Below are positions 8,890 through 15,570 of a stretch of DNA of 15,570 nucleotides, in pieces. The notes beneath the pieces were generated by a model. The model searched no databases. It worked only from the letters and a program-made list of their open reading frames with translations, and was not told the origin of the DNA. The stretch covers positions 1 through 15,570 of the forward strand of contig VERS01000004.1 of assembly GCA_018882545.1 (NCBI GenBank), written 5' to 3'. The position numbers and the translations under genes are program-made. Source of the stretch: Mycobacterium sp. (lineage in GTDB: Bacteria; Actinomycetota; Actinomycetes; Mycobacteriales; Mycobacteriaceae). Within the stretch, counting starts at the first letter, position 1; each line of letters begins with the position of its first letter.

Positions 8890-9705
8890 ATGGAGTCGGT
8901 CCAGGGGACCACCGTTCTGATCACCGGTGCCGCAATGGGCTTGGGGAAGCTCTTCGCAGCCCACGCCGTGCGCGAGGGTGCCGACTCGGTGGTGCTGTGG
9001 GACGCCAACGAAGCCGCGTTGAAGGAGACCGCCGCCGAACTCGAGGCGGCCGGCGGGTCGATCCAGTACGACGTCGTCGACGTCACCTGCCGGGACCGGG
9101 TGGCCGAGGCCGCCGAGCGGGTCCGCGGGGAGGTCGGCACCATTCGGGTGCTGTTCAACAACGCCGGCATCGTGCGGGGTAACCGCTACTTCTGGGAGAA
9201 CGATCCGCGTGACTTCCTGACGACCATGGAAGTCAACGCCATCGGTCCGATGCTGGTCGCGCGGGAGTTCCTGCCCTCGATGGTCTACTCGAGCAACCCG
9301 TGCCGACTGGTCAACATCGCCTCCTCGGCCGGGCTGAACGCCGTGCCCCGGATGGCGGCCTACGCCGCCTCCAAATGGGCGGCGGTCGGATTCTCCGACT
9401 CGGTGCGCCTGGAACTCGAACTGGCCGGCCACGACCACGTCAAGGTGACCACCGTGTGCCCGACCTACATCGATACCGGGATGTTCGACGGCGCGAAAGG
9501 CATCCTGCTCACCCCGATGCTCAAACAGCAGGACGTGGTCGACGCCACCTGGTCGGCGATGCTGGCCGGCCGGCCGTTCGTCGTCATGCCGTGGACCTCG
9601 CGGATGAACAAGGTACTCACCGGCGTGCTGCCGACCCGGTTGCGTGATCAGTATCTTCGCCGCGTCGGGGTGTACAACTCCATGGACGCCTTCCGCGGCC
9701 ATTAG
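8890..9705 (+). CDS. Classical short-chain dehydrogenase/reductase
   Basis: A 271-residue classical SDR, an NAD(P)-dependent oxidoreductase of alcohols or ketones. Visible landmarks are TGAAMGLG (12-19) for dinucleotide binding, an aspartate at 38 after the second strand (suggesting NAD rather than NADP), NNAG (90-93), N116, the serine at 145/146, and YAASK with Y158 and K162 as the catalytic pair. A proline-containing CPTYIDTGMF segment follows. The C-terminal part resembles SDRs acting on hydrophobic substrates (retinol or 17-beta-hydroxysteroid dehydrogenase relatives), but the substrate cannot be read from sequence. The ATG at 8890 has GGAGGAG seven bases upstream; a much longer open frame to the left is antisense to the dehydratase gene and not used. 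The fructosamine-kinase-like gene follows after nine bases, so the two form an operon. Confidence 0.92.
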   Translation: MESVQGTTVLITGAAMGLGKLFAAHAVREGADSVVLWDANEAALKETAAELEAAGGSIQYDVVDVTCRDRVAEAAERVRGEVGTIRVLFNNAGIVRGNRYFWENDPRDFLTTMEVNAIGPMLVAREFLPSMVYSSNPCRLVNIASSAGLNAVPRMAAYAASKWAAVGFSDSVRLELELAGHDHVKVTTVCPTYIDTGMFDGAKGILLTPMLKQQDVVDATWSAMLAGRPFVVMPWTSRMNKVLTGVLPTRLRDQYLRRVGVYNSMDAFRGH

Positions 9706-9714
9706 GTCACCGGT

Positions 9715-10485
9715 TTGACACCGTTCGTCAAGCGTAATCCGCATGCGCCACAGGGTTTTTTCGCATGGGAGGCCGCTGGTCTGCGCTGGCTGTCCGACGT
9801 GCCCGGTGGGGTGCCGTGCGCACGGGTGATCGACGTCGACGACACCGGCCTGTCCTTGCAGCGACTGGCTGCCGCCGCCCCGACGGAGGCGGCGGCGCTG
9901 CGGTTCGGACAGGGTCTGGCCGTCACCCACGGTGCCGGCGCCGGCGGCTTCGGATCGCCGCCGGCCGGGTGGACCGGACCCGGATTCTTCGGCCCGCTGC
10001 ACCAGCCGCTTCCGATGAGCCTGAGGCCGCACGCACGCTGGGGTGAGTTCTACGCCGAGGAGCGCCTGGCGCCGATGCTCGGGCGGGCATCCGATGCCCT
10101 CGACCCGGATGCCGTCCGGATCGTCGGGGCGATAATCGGGCGCTGCCGCGCCGGCGAGTTCGACGACGACGACCGTCCGGTGCGGCTGCACGGCGACCTA
10201 TGGAGCGGCAACGTGATGTGGACCCCCGACGGTGTGGTGCTGATCGACCCGGCCGCCCACGGCGGGCACCGTGAGACCGACCTGGCCATGCTGGCGCTGT
10301 TCGGCTGCCCTCACCTACAGAGCATCTACCGCGGCTACCGCAGTGTGTATCCGCTGAAACCGAACTGGTCGGAGCGCATCGCGCTGCACCAGCTCTACCC
10401 GCTGTTGGCCCACGTCGCCCTTTTCGGTGCCGGTTACGTCGGTCAGACGGTCGCGGCGGCGCGCCGAGCGCTGGCTCTTCGGTGA
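9715..10485 (+). CDS. Fructosamine-kinase / aminoglycoside-phosphotransferase-fold protein
   Basis: A 256-residue protein of the fructosamine kinase (Fructosamin_kin) family, which phosphorylates ketosamines formed by glycation of amines so that they break down. It has the kinase-fold glutamate in FFAWEAAGL (15-23), GFGSPP (78-83) of the family, the catalytic loop HGDLWSGN (159-166, base D161) and the metal-binding DPAAHGGHRETDLAM (178-192). The N-terminus is short compared with full-length members and begins at strand FVKR. The start is taken as TTG 9715, nine bases after the SDR stop, with only a weak RBS; reinitiation from the SDR is likely. Bacterial members may act on small-molecule glycation products or be general repair kinases. 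It ends two bases before the convergent small PII-like gene. Confidence 0.9.
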   Translation: MTPFVKRNPHAPQGFFAWEAAGLRWLSDVPGGVPCARVIDVDDTGLSLQRLAAAAPTEAAALRFGQGLAVTHGAGAGGFGSPPAGWTGPGFFGPLHQPLPMSLRPHARWGEFYAEERLAPMLGRASDALDPDAVRIVGAIIGRCRAGEFDDDDRPVRLHGDLWSGNVMWTPDGVVLIDPAAHGGHRETDLAMLALFGCPHLQSIYRGYRSVYPLKPNWSERIALHQLYPLLAHVALFGAGYVGQTVAAARRALALR

Positions 10486-10487
10486 GG

Positions 10488-10790
10488 TCAGGCGCAGGCC
10501 GCCAGGACCGGGCCGTCGACCCACACCTCGGCGTCGTTGAATAATCCCGCGCCGTAGGCCACCGAGAGGCCCTCGAGGACGGTCGAGACCGCCTCGTCCT
10601 CGGCGACGACCTCCACGCGGTGGATCGGGATGAACCGGTTCGGATTGCGGAGGCGCAGGGTCTCGGTCCCGCTCTCCCGGGGGGTGCCGTGGACGCGGCG
10701 GACGGTGACCGAGGCGACCCCCTCGGTGGGCAACGCCGCTGCCAGGGCGCGGTCGGAAATCTGCTCGGTGATGATGGTGATGGTCTTCAT
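10488..10790 (-). CDS. Small PII-like (ferredoxin-fold) protein, divergent
   Basis: A 100-residue protein of unknown function. It starts MKTITIITE and has the alternation beta-alpha-beta, a middle loop, then beta-alpha-beta. The second half, HRVEVVAEDEAVSTVLEGL (57-75) followed by GLFNDAEVWV (82-91), closely resembles the second half of PII nitrogen-regulator proteins, where a V/I-rich strand precedes a helix and a G-I-G-D-G-K-I-F-V type turn. The T-loop region is shortened and rewritten (about 35-54), with no PII uridylylation tyrosine, and the C-terminus is short. It may therefore be a PII-like sensor of the non-GlnB type; ligand and partner are not visible. The ATG at 10790 has AGGAG eight bases upstream; the longer in-frame extension is proline/arginine-rich non-coding sequence. 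No partner transporter is adjacent. Confidence 0.7.
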   Translation of the reverse strand: MKTITIITEQISDRALAAALPTEGVASVTVRRVHGTPRESGTETLRLRNPNRFIPIHRVEVVAEDEAVSTVLEGLSVAYGAGLFNDAEVWVDGPVLAACA

Positions 10791-10935
10791 GATCCTGACT
10801 CCTCGGCCGGCGGTGCTCGGTGCGGACTGTCGCTGTTGGAACCCGACACTGACGACTCTGCGCCGGTGCGGCGGCGATTCCAGTCCACCGGGTGGCCCCC
10901 GCGGCGGATGGTCGGGCCGTCCACCGATCGGGGGA

Positions 10936-10958
10936 ACGCCGCCGCCAGTGGGCGGCGT
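10936..10958. repeat. GC-rich inverted repeat in divergent intergenic region
   Basis: ACGCCGCC (10936-10943) and GGCGGCGT (10951-10958) form a perfect 8-bp inverted repeat with a 7-base loop. It lies in the 290-bp gap (10791-11080) between the PII-like gene and the GH6 gene, which otherwise shows only the GH6 promoter. It could be an operator or chance GC-rich pairing. Confidence 0.3.
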
Positions 10959-11043
10959 GGGCCTTGCGGAGGCGGGGCCTTCCGGGACTGGTGTTGCTGC
11001 TGTGGCGAATGAATCGCACAGCGGGTGGCGGGCCGCCGGAAAC

Positions 11044-11074
11044 TTGACCGAACCGGCCGGTGGCACTCTATTTT
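11044..11074 (+). promoter_or_regulatory. Promoter of GH6 gene; leaderless start expected
   Basis: TTGACC at 11044-11049 matches a -35 element, and TATTTT at 11069-11074 matches the TANNNT -10, 19 bases apart. The predicted first transcribed base is 11081, exactly the G of the GTG start codon, with no RBS between. This is the geometry of a leaderless mycobacterial mRNA. Confidence 0.6.
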
Positions 11075-11080
11075 CTGGGG

Positions 11081-12103
11081 GTGAGTTCCTCAGTTGCCGG
11101 CGCGCTCACCCGGGGGATCGCTCCCCTGGCCGTGGCGGCCCTGGCAGGCGCGGGTGTGCTTGCCGAACCGACCAAGTCCGAACCGGCCACCGTCAGCGCC
11201 CCGGCCATCCGCCTGGTCGACGCATCCAATCCGCTGGCCGGAAGACCGTTCTACGTCGACCCGATCTCGTCGGCGATGCTCGCGGCCAACAACGCCGACC
11301 CGCCGATCCCCGAGTTGACCACGATCGCCAACACCCCCGCGTCGTTCTGGCTGGACGAGGCGTTCCCGGTCGGGCGGGTGAACAGCACGGTGTCGCGGAT
11401 GGCCGGGGCGGCCCAGGCCGTCGGCGCCATGCCGGTCTTCACCCTCTACGCCATCCCGCACCGCGACTGCTACAGCTACGCCGCGGGCGGTTTCGGCTCG
11501 CCCGCCGGCTACACCCAGTGGATCGACGCCGTCGCGGCCGGTCTGGGTTCGCTGCCCGCTGCGATCATCCTCGAACCCGATGCGCTGGCGATGGCCGACT
11601 GCCTGTCGCCGGATCAGCAGCAGGAACGTTTCGGCCTGATCCGCTACGCCGTGGACACCCTGACCGCCAACCCGGCCGCCGTGGTCTACGTCGACGCCGG
11701 GCACTCCCGGTGGGTCAGTGCCGAGGTGATGGCCGGCCGGCTCAACGAGGTCGGTGTGGCCCGAGCTCGCGGCTTCAGCCTCAACACCGCGAATTTCTAC
11801 ACCACCGAGGAGCAAATCGGGTACGGGGAAGCGATTTCCGGGATGACCAATGGGGCGCACTACGTGATCGACACCTCCCGCAATGGGGCCGGACCGGCCG
11901 TCGGTGTGGCGTTGGACTGGTGCAACCCGCCGGGCCGGGCGATGGGCGTCGCGCCGACCACCGCCACCGCCGGCGCCCATGCCGACGCCTACCTGTGGGT
12001 CAAGCGTCCCGGCGAGTCCGACGGCTCCTGCGAGCCCGGCGAACCCCCCGCGGGACGCTTCGTCAACGAGTACGCCATCGAACTCGTCCGCAACGTCGGC
12101 TGA
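11081..12103 (+). CDS. Secreted glycoside hydrolase family 6 (cellulase-type)
   Basis: A 340-residue GH6 enzyme, the family of inverting beta-1,4-glucanases and cellobiohydrolases. An N-terminal signal peptide is evident: TRG followed by a hydrophobic stretch (about 13-28) ending VLA, with cleavage likely near residue 28, so it is exported. Catalytic-domain landmarks are YAIPHRDCYSYAAGG (123-137) with D129, ILEPDALA (163-170) with the catalytic acid D167, YVDAGHS (203-209) with D205, and WVKRPGESDG (306-315) with D314. Cysteines 130/174 and 281/317 can form the two family disulfides. There is no cellulose-binding module, so it is a single-domain form like the mycobacterial CelA1 type. I start at GTG 11081 rather than the upstream GTG 11060 because the promoter covers the latter. 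The dynamin-like pair begins 30 bases downstream. Confidence 0.93.
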   Translation: MSSSVAGALTRGIAPLAVAALAGAGVLAEPTKSEPATVSAPAIRLVDASNPLAGRPFYVDPISSAMLAANNADPPIPELTTIANTPASFWLDEAFPVGRVNSTVSRMAGAAQAVGAMPVFTLYAIPHRDCYSYAAGGFGSPAGYTQWIDAVAAGLGSLPAAIILEPDALAMADCLSPDQQQERFGLIRYAVDTLTANPAAVVYVDAGHSRWVSAEVMAGRLNEVGVARARGFSLNTANFYTTEEQIGYGEAISGMTNGAHYVIDTSRNGAGPAVGVALDWCNPPGRAMGVAPTTATAGAHADAYLWVKRPGESDGSCEPGEPPAGRFVNEYAIELVRNVG

Positions 12104-12121
12104 TCGACCGTCGGGCTAAGG

Positions 12122-12127
12122 CACGAT
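12122..12127 (+). promoter_or_regulatory. Weak -10-like element, possible leaderless start of first GTPase
   Basis: CACGAT at 12122-12127 resembles TANNNT with one mismatch, and its distance would put the first base at 12134, the GTG start of the GTPase gene. There is no recognisable RBS in the 30-bp gap. No -35 was found, so read-through from the GH6 promoter is equally possible. Confidence 0.25.
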
Positions 12128-12133
12128 GTAGCG

Positions 12134-13939
12134 GTGTCCGGATCACTGCTGACCCCCCTGGAGTCGCTGCGCGAAGCCCTGGCGCAGGTGCGGATTCCGC
12201 TGCCGGCCCCCGGTGCGGACGCCGCGCGGTCCATGGCGGGCAGCTTCACCAACCAACTCGACGACTACATCCTGCCCAGGCTCCGCGACGCCGATGCGCC
12301 CCTGCTGGCCGTCGTCGGCGGATCCACCGGCAGCGGGAAGTCGACGCTGGTCAACCGGATGGTCGGCATGCCGGTGACCACACCCGGTGTGCTTCGTCCC
12401 ACCACCCGCCACCCGGTGCTGGCCCACAACCCGGCCGACGCCGACTGGTTCGCCTCCGACCACATCCTGCCGCGCCTGCCGCGGATCACCGGCGGCGGCG
12501 GGCAGTCGCTGGGCGGCACCGAGGACGTGTTCGGACTGCGCCTGGTCGCCGTGGACGCGGTGCCCGCCGGGATGGGCCTCCTGGACGCCCCCGACCTGGA
12601 TTCGGTGTCCCAGACCAACCGAGATATGGCCGGCATGCTGATGGCCGCCGCCGACCTGTGGTTCTTCGTCACCACCGCGTCGCGCTACGCCGACGCGGTG
12701 CCGTGGGCGGCGCTGCGAGCCGCGGTCGACCGCAACGCCGCGGTGGTCATCGTGCTCAACCGGGTCCCCCCCGAGGCGATGGCCGAGGTGACCGCGCATG
12801 TGCGCCAGATGCTCGGTGAGGAGCGCCTCGGAAACGCCCCGCTGTTCGTCATTCCCGAATCGCCCCTGGTCGACGGCATGCTGCCCGCCGACCGCACCGC
12901 CGAGATGCAGGCCTGGCTGACCAACCTGGTCGCCGACGCCGCGATGCGTGCCGCAGTGGCCCGCCGGACCGTCGACGGCGCGGTCGGACACATCGCCGCC
13001 GATATGCCGGTTGTCACCGACGCCGTTGCGCAGCAACTCAATACCGCCGAAAGACTGCGCGCCGAGGTTGACCAGTCCTACGGCCAAGCGGTGGCCGGGC
13101 TGGAGCAGATCGCCTCCGACGGCTCGCTGATGCGGGGCGAGGTACTGGCGCGCTGGCAGGAGTTCGTCGGAACCGGGCAGTTGCTCAAGCGACTCGAGGA
13201 GGGTGTCGGGCGTCTGCGCGACCGTCTCAGCGCGGTCGTCCGGGGCGAACCCGCCCCGCCGGAACGGGTCAGTGAGGCAATCGAATCCGGACTGGCCAGT
13301 GTTCTGGTCGATTCGGCCAACGAAGCCGCGCGCCGCGCCGACCGGGCCTGGCGCCAGGACGACGCCGGCCGGGCTCTGCTGGCCGGATCCGACCTGGCCC
13401 GGGCCTCCGACGGATTTCCCGATCAGGCCGCCGCGCTGGTCCGGGCGTGGCAGGACGACCTGCTCGACCTGATCCGGACCGAGGGCGCCGACAAACGCCA
13501 GGCCGCCCGGGCGATGGCCTACGGGGTCAACGCCGTGACCCTGGCACTGATGGTGGCGGTGTTCTCGGCCACCGGCGGGTTGACCGGTGCGGAGATCGGG
13601 ATCGCGGGCGCCTCGACGGTCGTCGCGCAGAAGCTCCTCGAGGCGGTCTTCGGCGAGGAGGGTGTGCGGCGAATGTCCAAGGCCGCCATGGAAAGACTCA
13701 AGGAGCGCGTCACGGAGTTGATGGCCGAGGAGAAGAACCGGTTCCTGTCACGGCTGGACGCCCTGGATCTCGATCCGGAACTGCCGGCCCGGCTGCAGGT
13801 GGCCACCCGGCAGGTCCAGCAGGCCCGCGACGCCGAGGACGCCGCGGCGGTACTGCCGGCCAGTCCGCCGGCGCCGGGGGAGGCGGCCGCACCGCGGCGG
13901 AACTGGCGGGACACCCTGCGGAATTGGTGGAACGGCTGA
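12134..13939 (+). CDS. Dynamin-like GTPase A, membrane-associated
   Basis: A 601-residue large GTPase. The G domain has the P-loop GGSTGSGKST (62-71), a switch I region with GVLRPTT (85-91), and LLDAPDLDSV (149-158), where the usual DxxG reads DxPD. The G4 motif is NRVP at 209-212 in place of NKxD. A long, charged helical region follows (about 290-450). A hydrophobic hairpin comes next (about 463-505), rich in A, G and V, which could insert in the membrane, then a helical basic tail. This architecture matches bacterial dynamin-like proteins, which remodel membranes or work at septa and damaged membranes. The start is GTG 12134. It overlaps the next GTPase gene by one base, so they are translationally coupled. 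Role in this organism is unknown. Confidence 0.85.
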   Translation: MSGSLLTPLESLREALAQVRIPLPAPGADAARSMAGSFTNQLDDYILPRLRDADAPLLAVVGGSTGSGKSTLVNRMVGMPVTTPGVLRPTTRHPVLAHNPADADWFASDHILPRLPRITGGGGQSLGGTEDVFGLRLVAVDAVPAGMGLLDAPDLDSVSQTNRDMAGMLMAAADLWFFVTTASRYADAVPWAALRAAVDRNAAVVIVLNRVPPEAMAEVTAHVRQMLGEERLGNAPLFVIPESPLVDGMLPADRTAEMQAWLTNLVADAAMRAAVARRTVDGAVGHIAADMPVVTDAVAQQLNTAERLRAEVDQSYGQAVAGLEQIASDGSLMRGEVLARWQEFVGTGQLLKRLEEGVGRLRDRLSAVVRGEPAPPERVSEAIESGLASVLVDSANEAARRADRAWRQDDAGRALLAGSDLARASDGFPDQAAALVRAWQDDLLDLIRTEGADKRQAARAMAYGVNAVTLALMVAVFSATGGLTGAEIGIAGASTVVAQKLLEAVFGEEGVRRMSKAAMERLKERVTELMAEEKNRFLSRLDALDLDPELPARLQVATRQVQQARDAEDAAAVLPASPPAPGEAAAPRRNWRDTLRNWWNG

Positions 13940-15570
13940 TGATGAAGGACCTGCTCGCCCGGCTCAACCCGCTGCGCGCCGAACCGCCCATCGACGGGGC
14001 GGCCCTGGACCGCCGGCTCGAGGGACTGGCCGAGGCGGCCGACCTCGGTGAAGGGCGGCTGCCCGCGCCGCCGGTGGCCGCGGCGCGATCGGTGGCCGAA
14101 CGGGCGAAGGCCCGGCGCGGCCTGTCCGAGGAGCTCACGGTGGTGGCCTTCGCCGGGTCCACCGGCGCCGGCAAGAGCACCCTGTTCAACTCCATCGTCG
14201 GGGAGGAGGTGGCCAAGGCCGGCGTGCTGCGGCCCACCACCGCCGAGCCGCTGGCCGCGATCTGGCGGGAAACCCCGGAGACCCTCGCCCTGCTGGAGTG
14301 GCTGGGCGTCACCCGCTGGCATGTCGCCGCCGGCGGCGCGGCGGCGCTGGCCGACCTGGTCCTTATCGACCTGCCAGACCACGACTCCACCCAGACCTCA
14401 CATCGCGCGCACGTCGACCACTTCGTCGAGCGGGTCGACCTGATGGTGTGGGTGCTCGACCCGCAGAAGTACGCCGACGCCCTGGTGCACGAGCAGTACC
14501 TGCGCCGGTTCGCCCGCCATGACGACGTCACCGTGGTGGTGCTCAACCAGGTCGACCGGCTCAGCGTCACCGATGCCGACGCATGCCTGGCCCACCTCAA
14601 GCGTCTGGTCGCCGAGGACGGACTGGCCGACGCCGTGGTGCTGGGTGCCTCCAACCGCAGCGGCGAAGGACTGGAGGCCCTGGCCGACCGGATCATGGCC
14701 GCGGTCGCCAGTCGACGCACCGCGCTGGCCCGGCTGGCCGCAGACGTCGCCACCGCCGCCGACGGTCTGGCGCGCGTCGCCGAGGATCCGGGGACCCCGG
14801 TGGCCGGGGCCGGCGCCGGGGACCTCGACAAGCTCACCGACGCACTCACCGAGGCGGCCGGTGCGCCGGTCATCGTGGCGGCGATCGAGAAGTCTTCGCA
14901 ACGCAAGGCGGTGCAGGCAGTCGGCTGGCCACCGTTGAAATGGCTGGCCCGTCTGCGCAAGGATCCGGTCGCCCAGTTGCGCCTGGAACGCCCGGGTGTC
15001 GATCCGCGCCTGGTGCGCTCGTCGTTGCCCTCCAACGACGCCGTGGCCAAGGCGCGGGCCAACAGCGCGGTCCTGGCCTACGTCGACAAGGCCAGCGCGG
15101 GCGCACCGCAGCCCTGGGTGCAGAGCACCCGGGCGGTGGCCGACCGCGCCTCGGCGGAACTGGCCGATCACCTCGACCAGGCGGTCACCCGGGCCCCGCT
15201 GGTGCCGCCCCGCGACCCGCGTTGGTGGAGCGTCTTCGGGGTGCTGCAGTGGCTGCTGTTCGCGGTCGCGCTCGCCGGGGGTCTGTGGTTGCTGGCGCTG
15301 GCGGGGTTGGCCTACCTGCAGTTCCAGGTGGCCCAGGCACCCACCGTGGAGGGTTTCCCGGTCCCGACGCTGATGCTCATCGTCGGTCTGCTCGGCGGTG
15401 TGGTGCTGGCCGCGATCGGTCGGATTCTGGCGCGCACCAGCGCGAAGCGGGCGGCCCGCGCCGCGCGGGCGGCGCTGCGGGCCGAGGTGGCGGTGGTTGC
15501 CGAGCAGCAGATCGCCGCACCGGTCGCCGCCGAACTGGCCACCGTGGACCGCTTCCGCGGCGCGCTGAAC
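13939..15570 (+). CDS. Dynamin-like GTPase B, 3' end outside window
   Basis: An open frame of 544 codons to the window edge without a stop, the partner of the preceding gene. The ATG at 13939-13941 shares its A with the upstream TGA; a second ATG follows at once. Landmarks are the P-loop GSTGAGKST (73-81), GVLRPTT (95-101), LIDLPDHDST (142-151) with DxPD instead of DxxG, and NQVD (203-206) as the G4 motif. A helical middle follows. Two strong membrane helices lie at about 433-457 and 473-493, with a short hydrophilic loop, then an alanine/arginine-rich helical tail. It shares P-loop context and GVLRPTT with GTPase A, so the two are diverged relatives. Such tandem pairs are known for dynamin-like proteins (IniA/IniC, Streptomyces DynA/DynB). 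The C-terminus is unseen. Confidence 0.88.
   Translation, partial: MMKDLLARLNPLRAEPPIDGAALDRRLEGLAEAADLGEGRLPAPPVAAARSVAERAKARRGLSEELTVVAFAGSTGAGKSTLFNSIVGEEVAKAGVLRPTTAEPLAAIWRETPETLALLEWLGVTRWHVAAGGAAALADLVLIDLPDHDSTQTSHRAHVDHFVERVDLMVWVLDPQKYADALVHEQYLRRFARHDDVTVVVLNQVDRLSVTDADACLAHLKRLVAEDGLADAVVLGASNRSGEGLEALADRIMAAVASRRTALARLAADVATAADGLARVAEDPGTPVAGAGAGDLDKLTDALTEAAGAPVIVAAIEKSSQRKAVQAVGWPPLKWLARLRKDPVAQLRLERPGVDPRLVRSSLPSNDAVAKARANSAVLAYVDKASAGAPQPWVQSTRAVADRASAELADHLDQAVTRAPLVPPRDPRWWSVFGVLQWLLFAVALAGGLWLLALAGLAYLQFQVAQAPTVEGFPVPTLMLIVGLLGGVVLAAIGRILARTSAKRAARAARAALRAEVAVVAEQQIAAPVAAELATVDRFRGALN

Noticed and set aside
10630..12819. A 729-codon plus-strand open frame across the GH6 region
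   Set aside because: It is out of frame with the GH6 and GTPase genes and reads as arginine/glycine-rich low-complexity sequence.
13710..15062. A 450-codon minus-strand open frame
   Set aside because: It is serine/arginine/alanine-rich sequence antisense to GTPase B, whose G motifs are clear.

Overview
The window looks like a chromosomal segment of a high-GC actinobacterium, most probably a fast-growing mycobacterium (Mycolicibacterium-type). The evidence is the very high GC in third codon positions, frequent GTG and TTG starts, a fused HadA/HadB-type dehydratase with mycobacterial-style sequence, a mycobacterial-type flavin-free MTHFR-like protein, a type III glutamine synthetase and a likely leaderless GTG-started transcript. 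No insertion sequence, phage gene, tRNA, rRNA or CRISPR array is visible.

Left part (1-5886), carbon/nitrogen metabolism. The window opens inside a pyruvate carboxylase gene (C-terminal carboxyltransferase and biotinyl domains). A 347-bp gap follows, holding a possible weak terminator and a tandem glycine riboswitch. The riboswitch leads directly into an MTHFR-like gene, and its second aptamer contains an 8-nt perfect complement of that gene's ribosome binding site. Convergent to it is a HAD-family phosphatase gene that is clearly broken: a 4-bp tandem duplication, loss of the segment carrying the catalytic DxD motif, and a 3' frameshift. Upstream of the pseudogene, on the same minus strand, is a full type III glutamine synthetase. 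It is read divergently from gcvT, and the shared intergenic region carries a candidate GlnR box.

Middle part (5887-10790). gcvT (T-protein of glycine cleavage) is followed by a minus-strand pair, a fused HadAB-like dehydratase and a TVP38/TMEM64 membrane protein. Divergent from these is a plus-strand pair, a classical SDR and a fructosamine-kinase-like protein. A small minus-strand gene ending at 10488 encodes a 100-residue protein whose pattern resembles a PII-fold protein with an altered T-loop.

Right part (10791-15570). A secreted glycoside hydrolase family 6 enzyme, probably translated from a leaderless mRNA, precedes two overlapping dynamin-like GTPase genes. Both GTPases have a membrane-associating C-terminal segment, and the second runs off the window end.

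Taken together, the left half suggests a glycine/one-carbon/ammonia theme. GcvT-dependent glycine cleavage gives ammonia and methylene-THF, GSIII can capture the ammonia, and the riboswitch-controlled MTHFR-like enzyme can draw on the methylene-THF. That linkage is inferred from gene content and the riboswitch; it is not proven.
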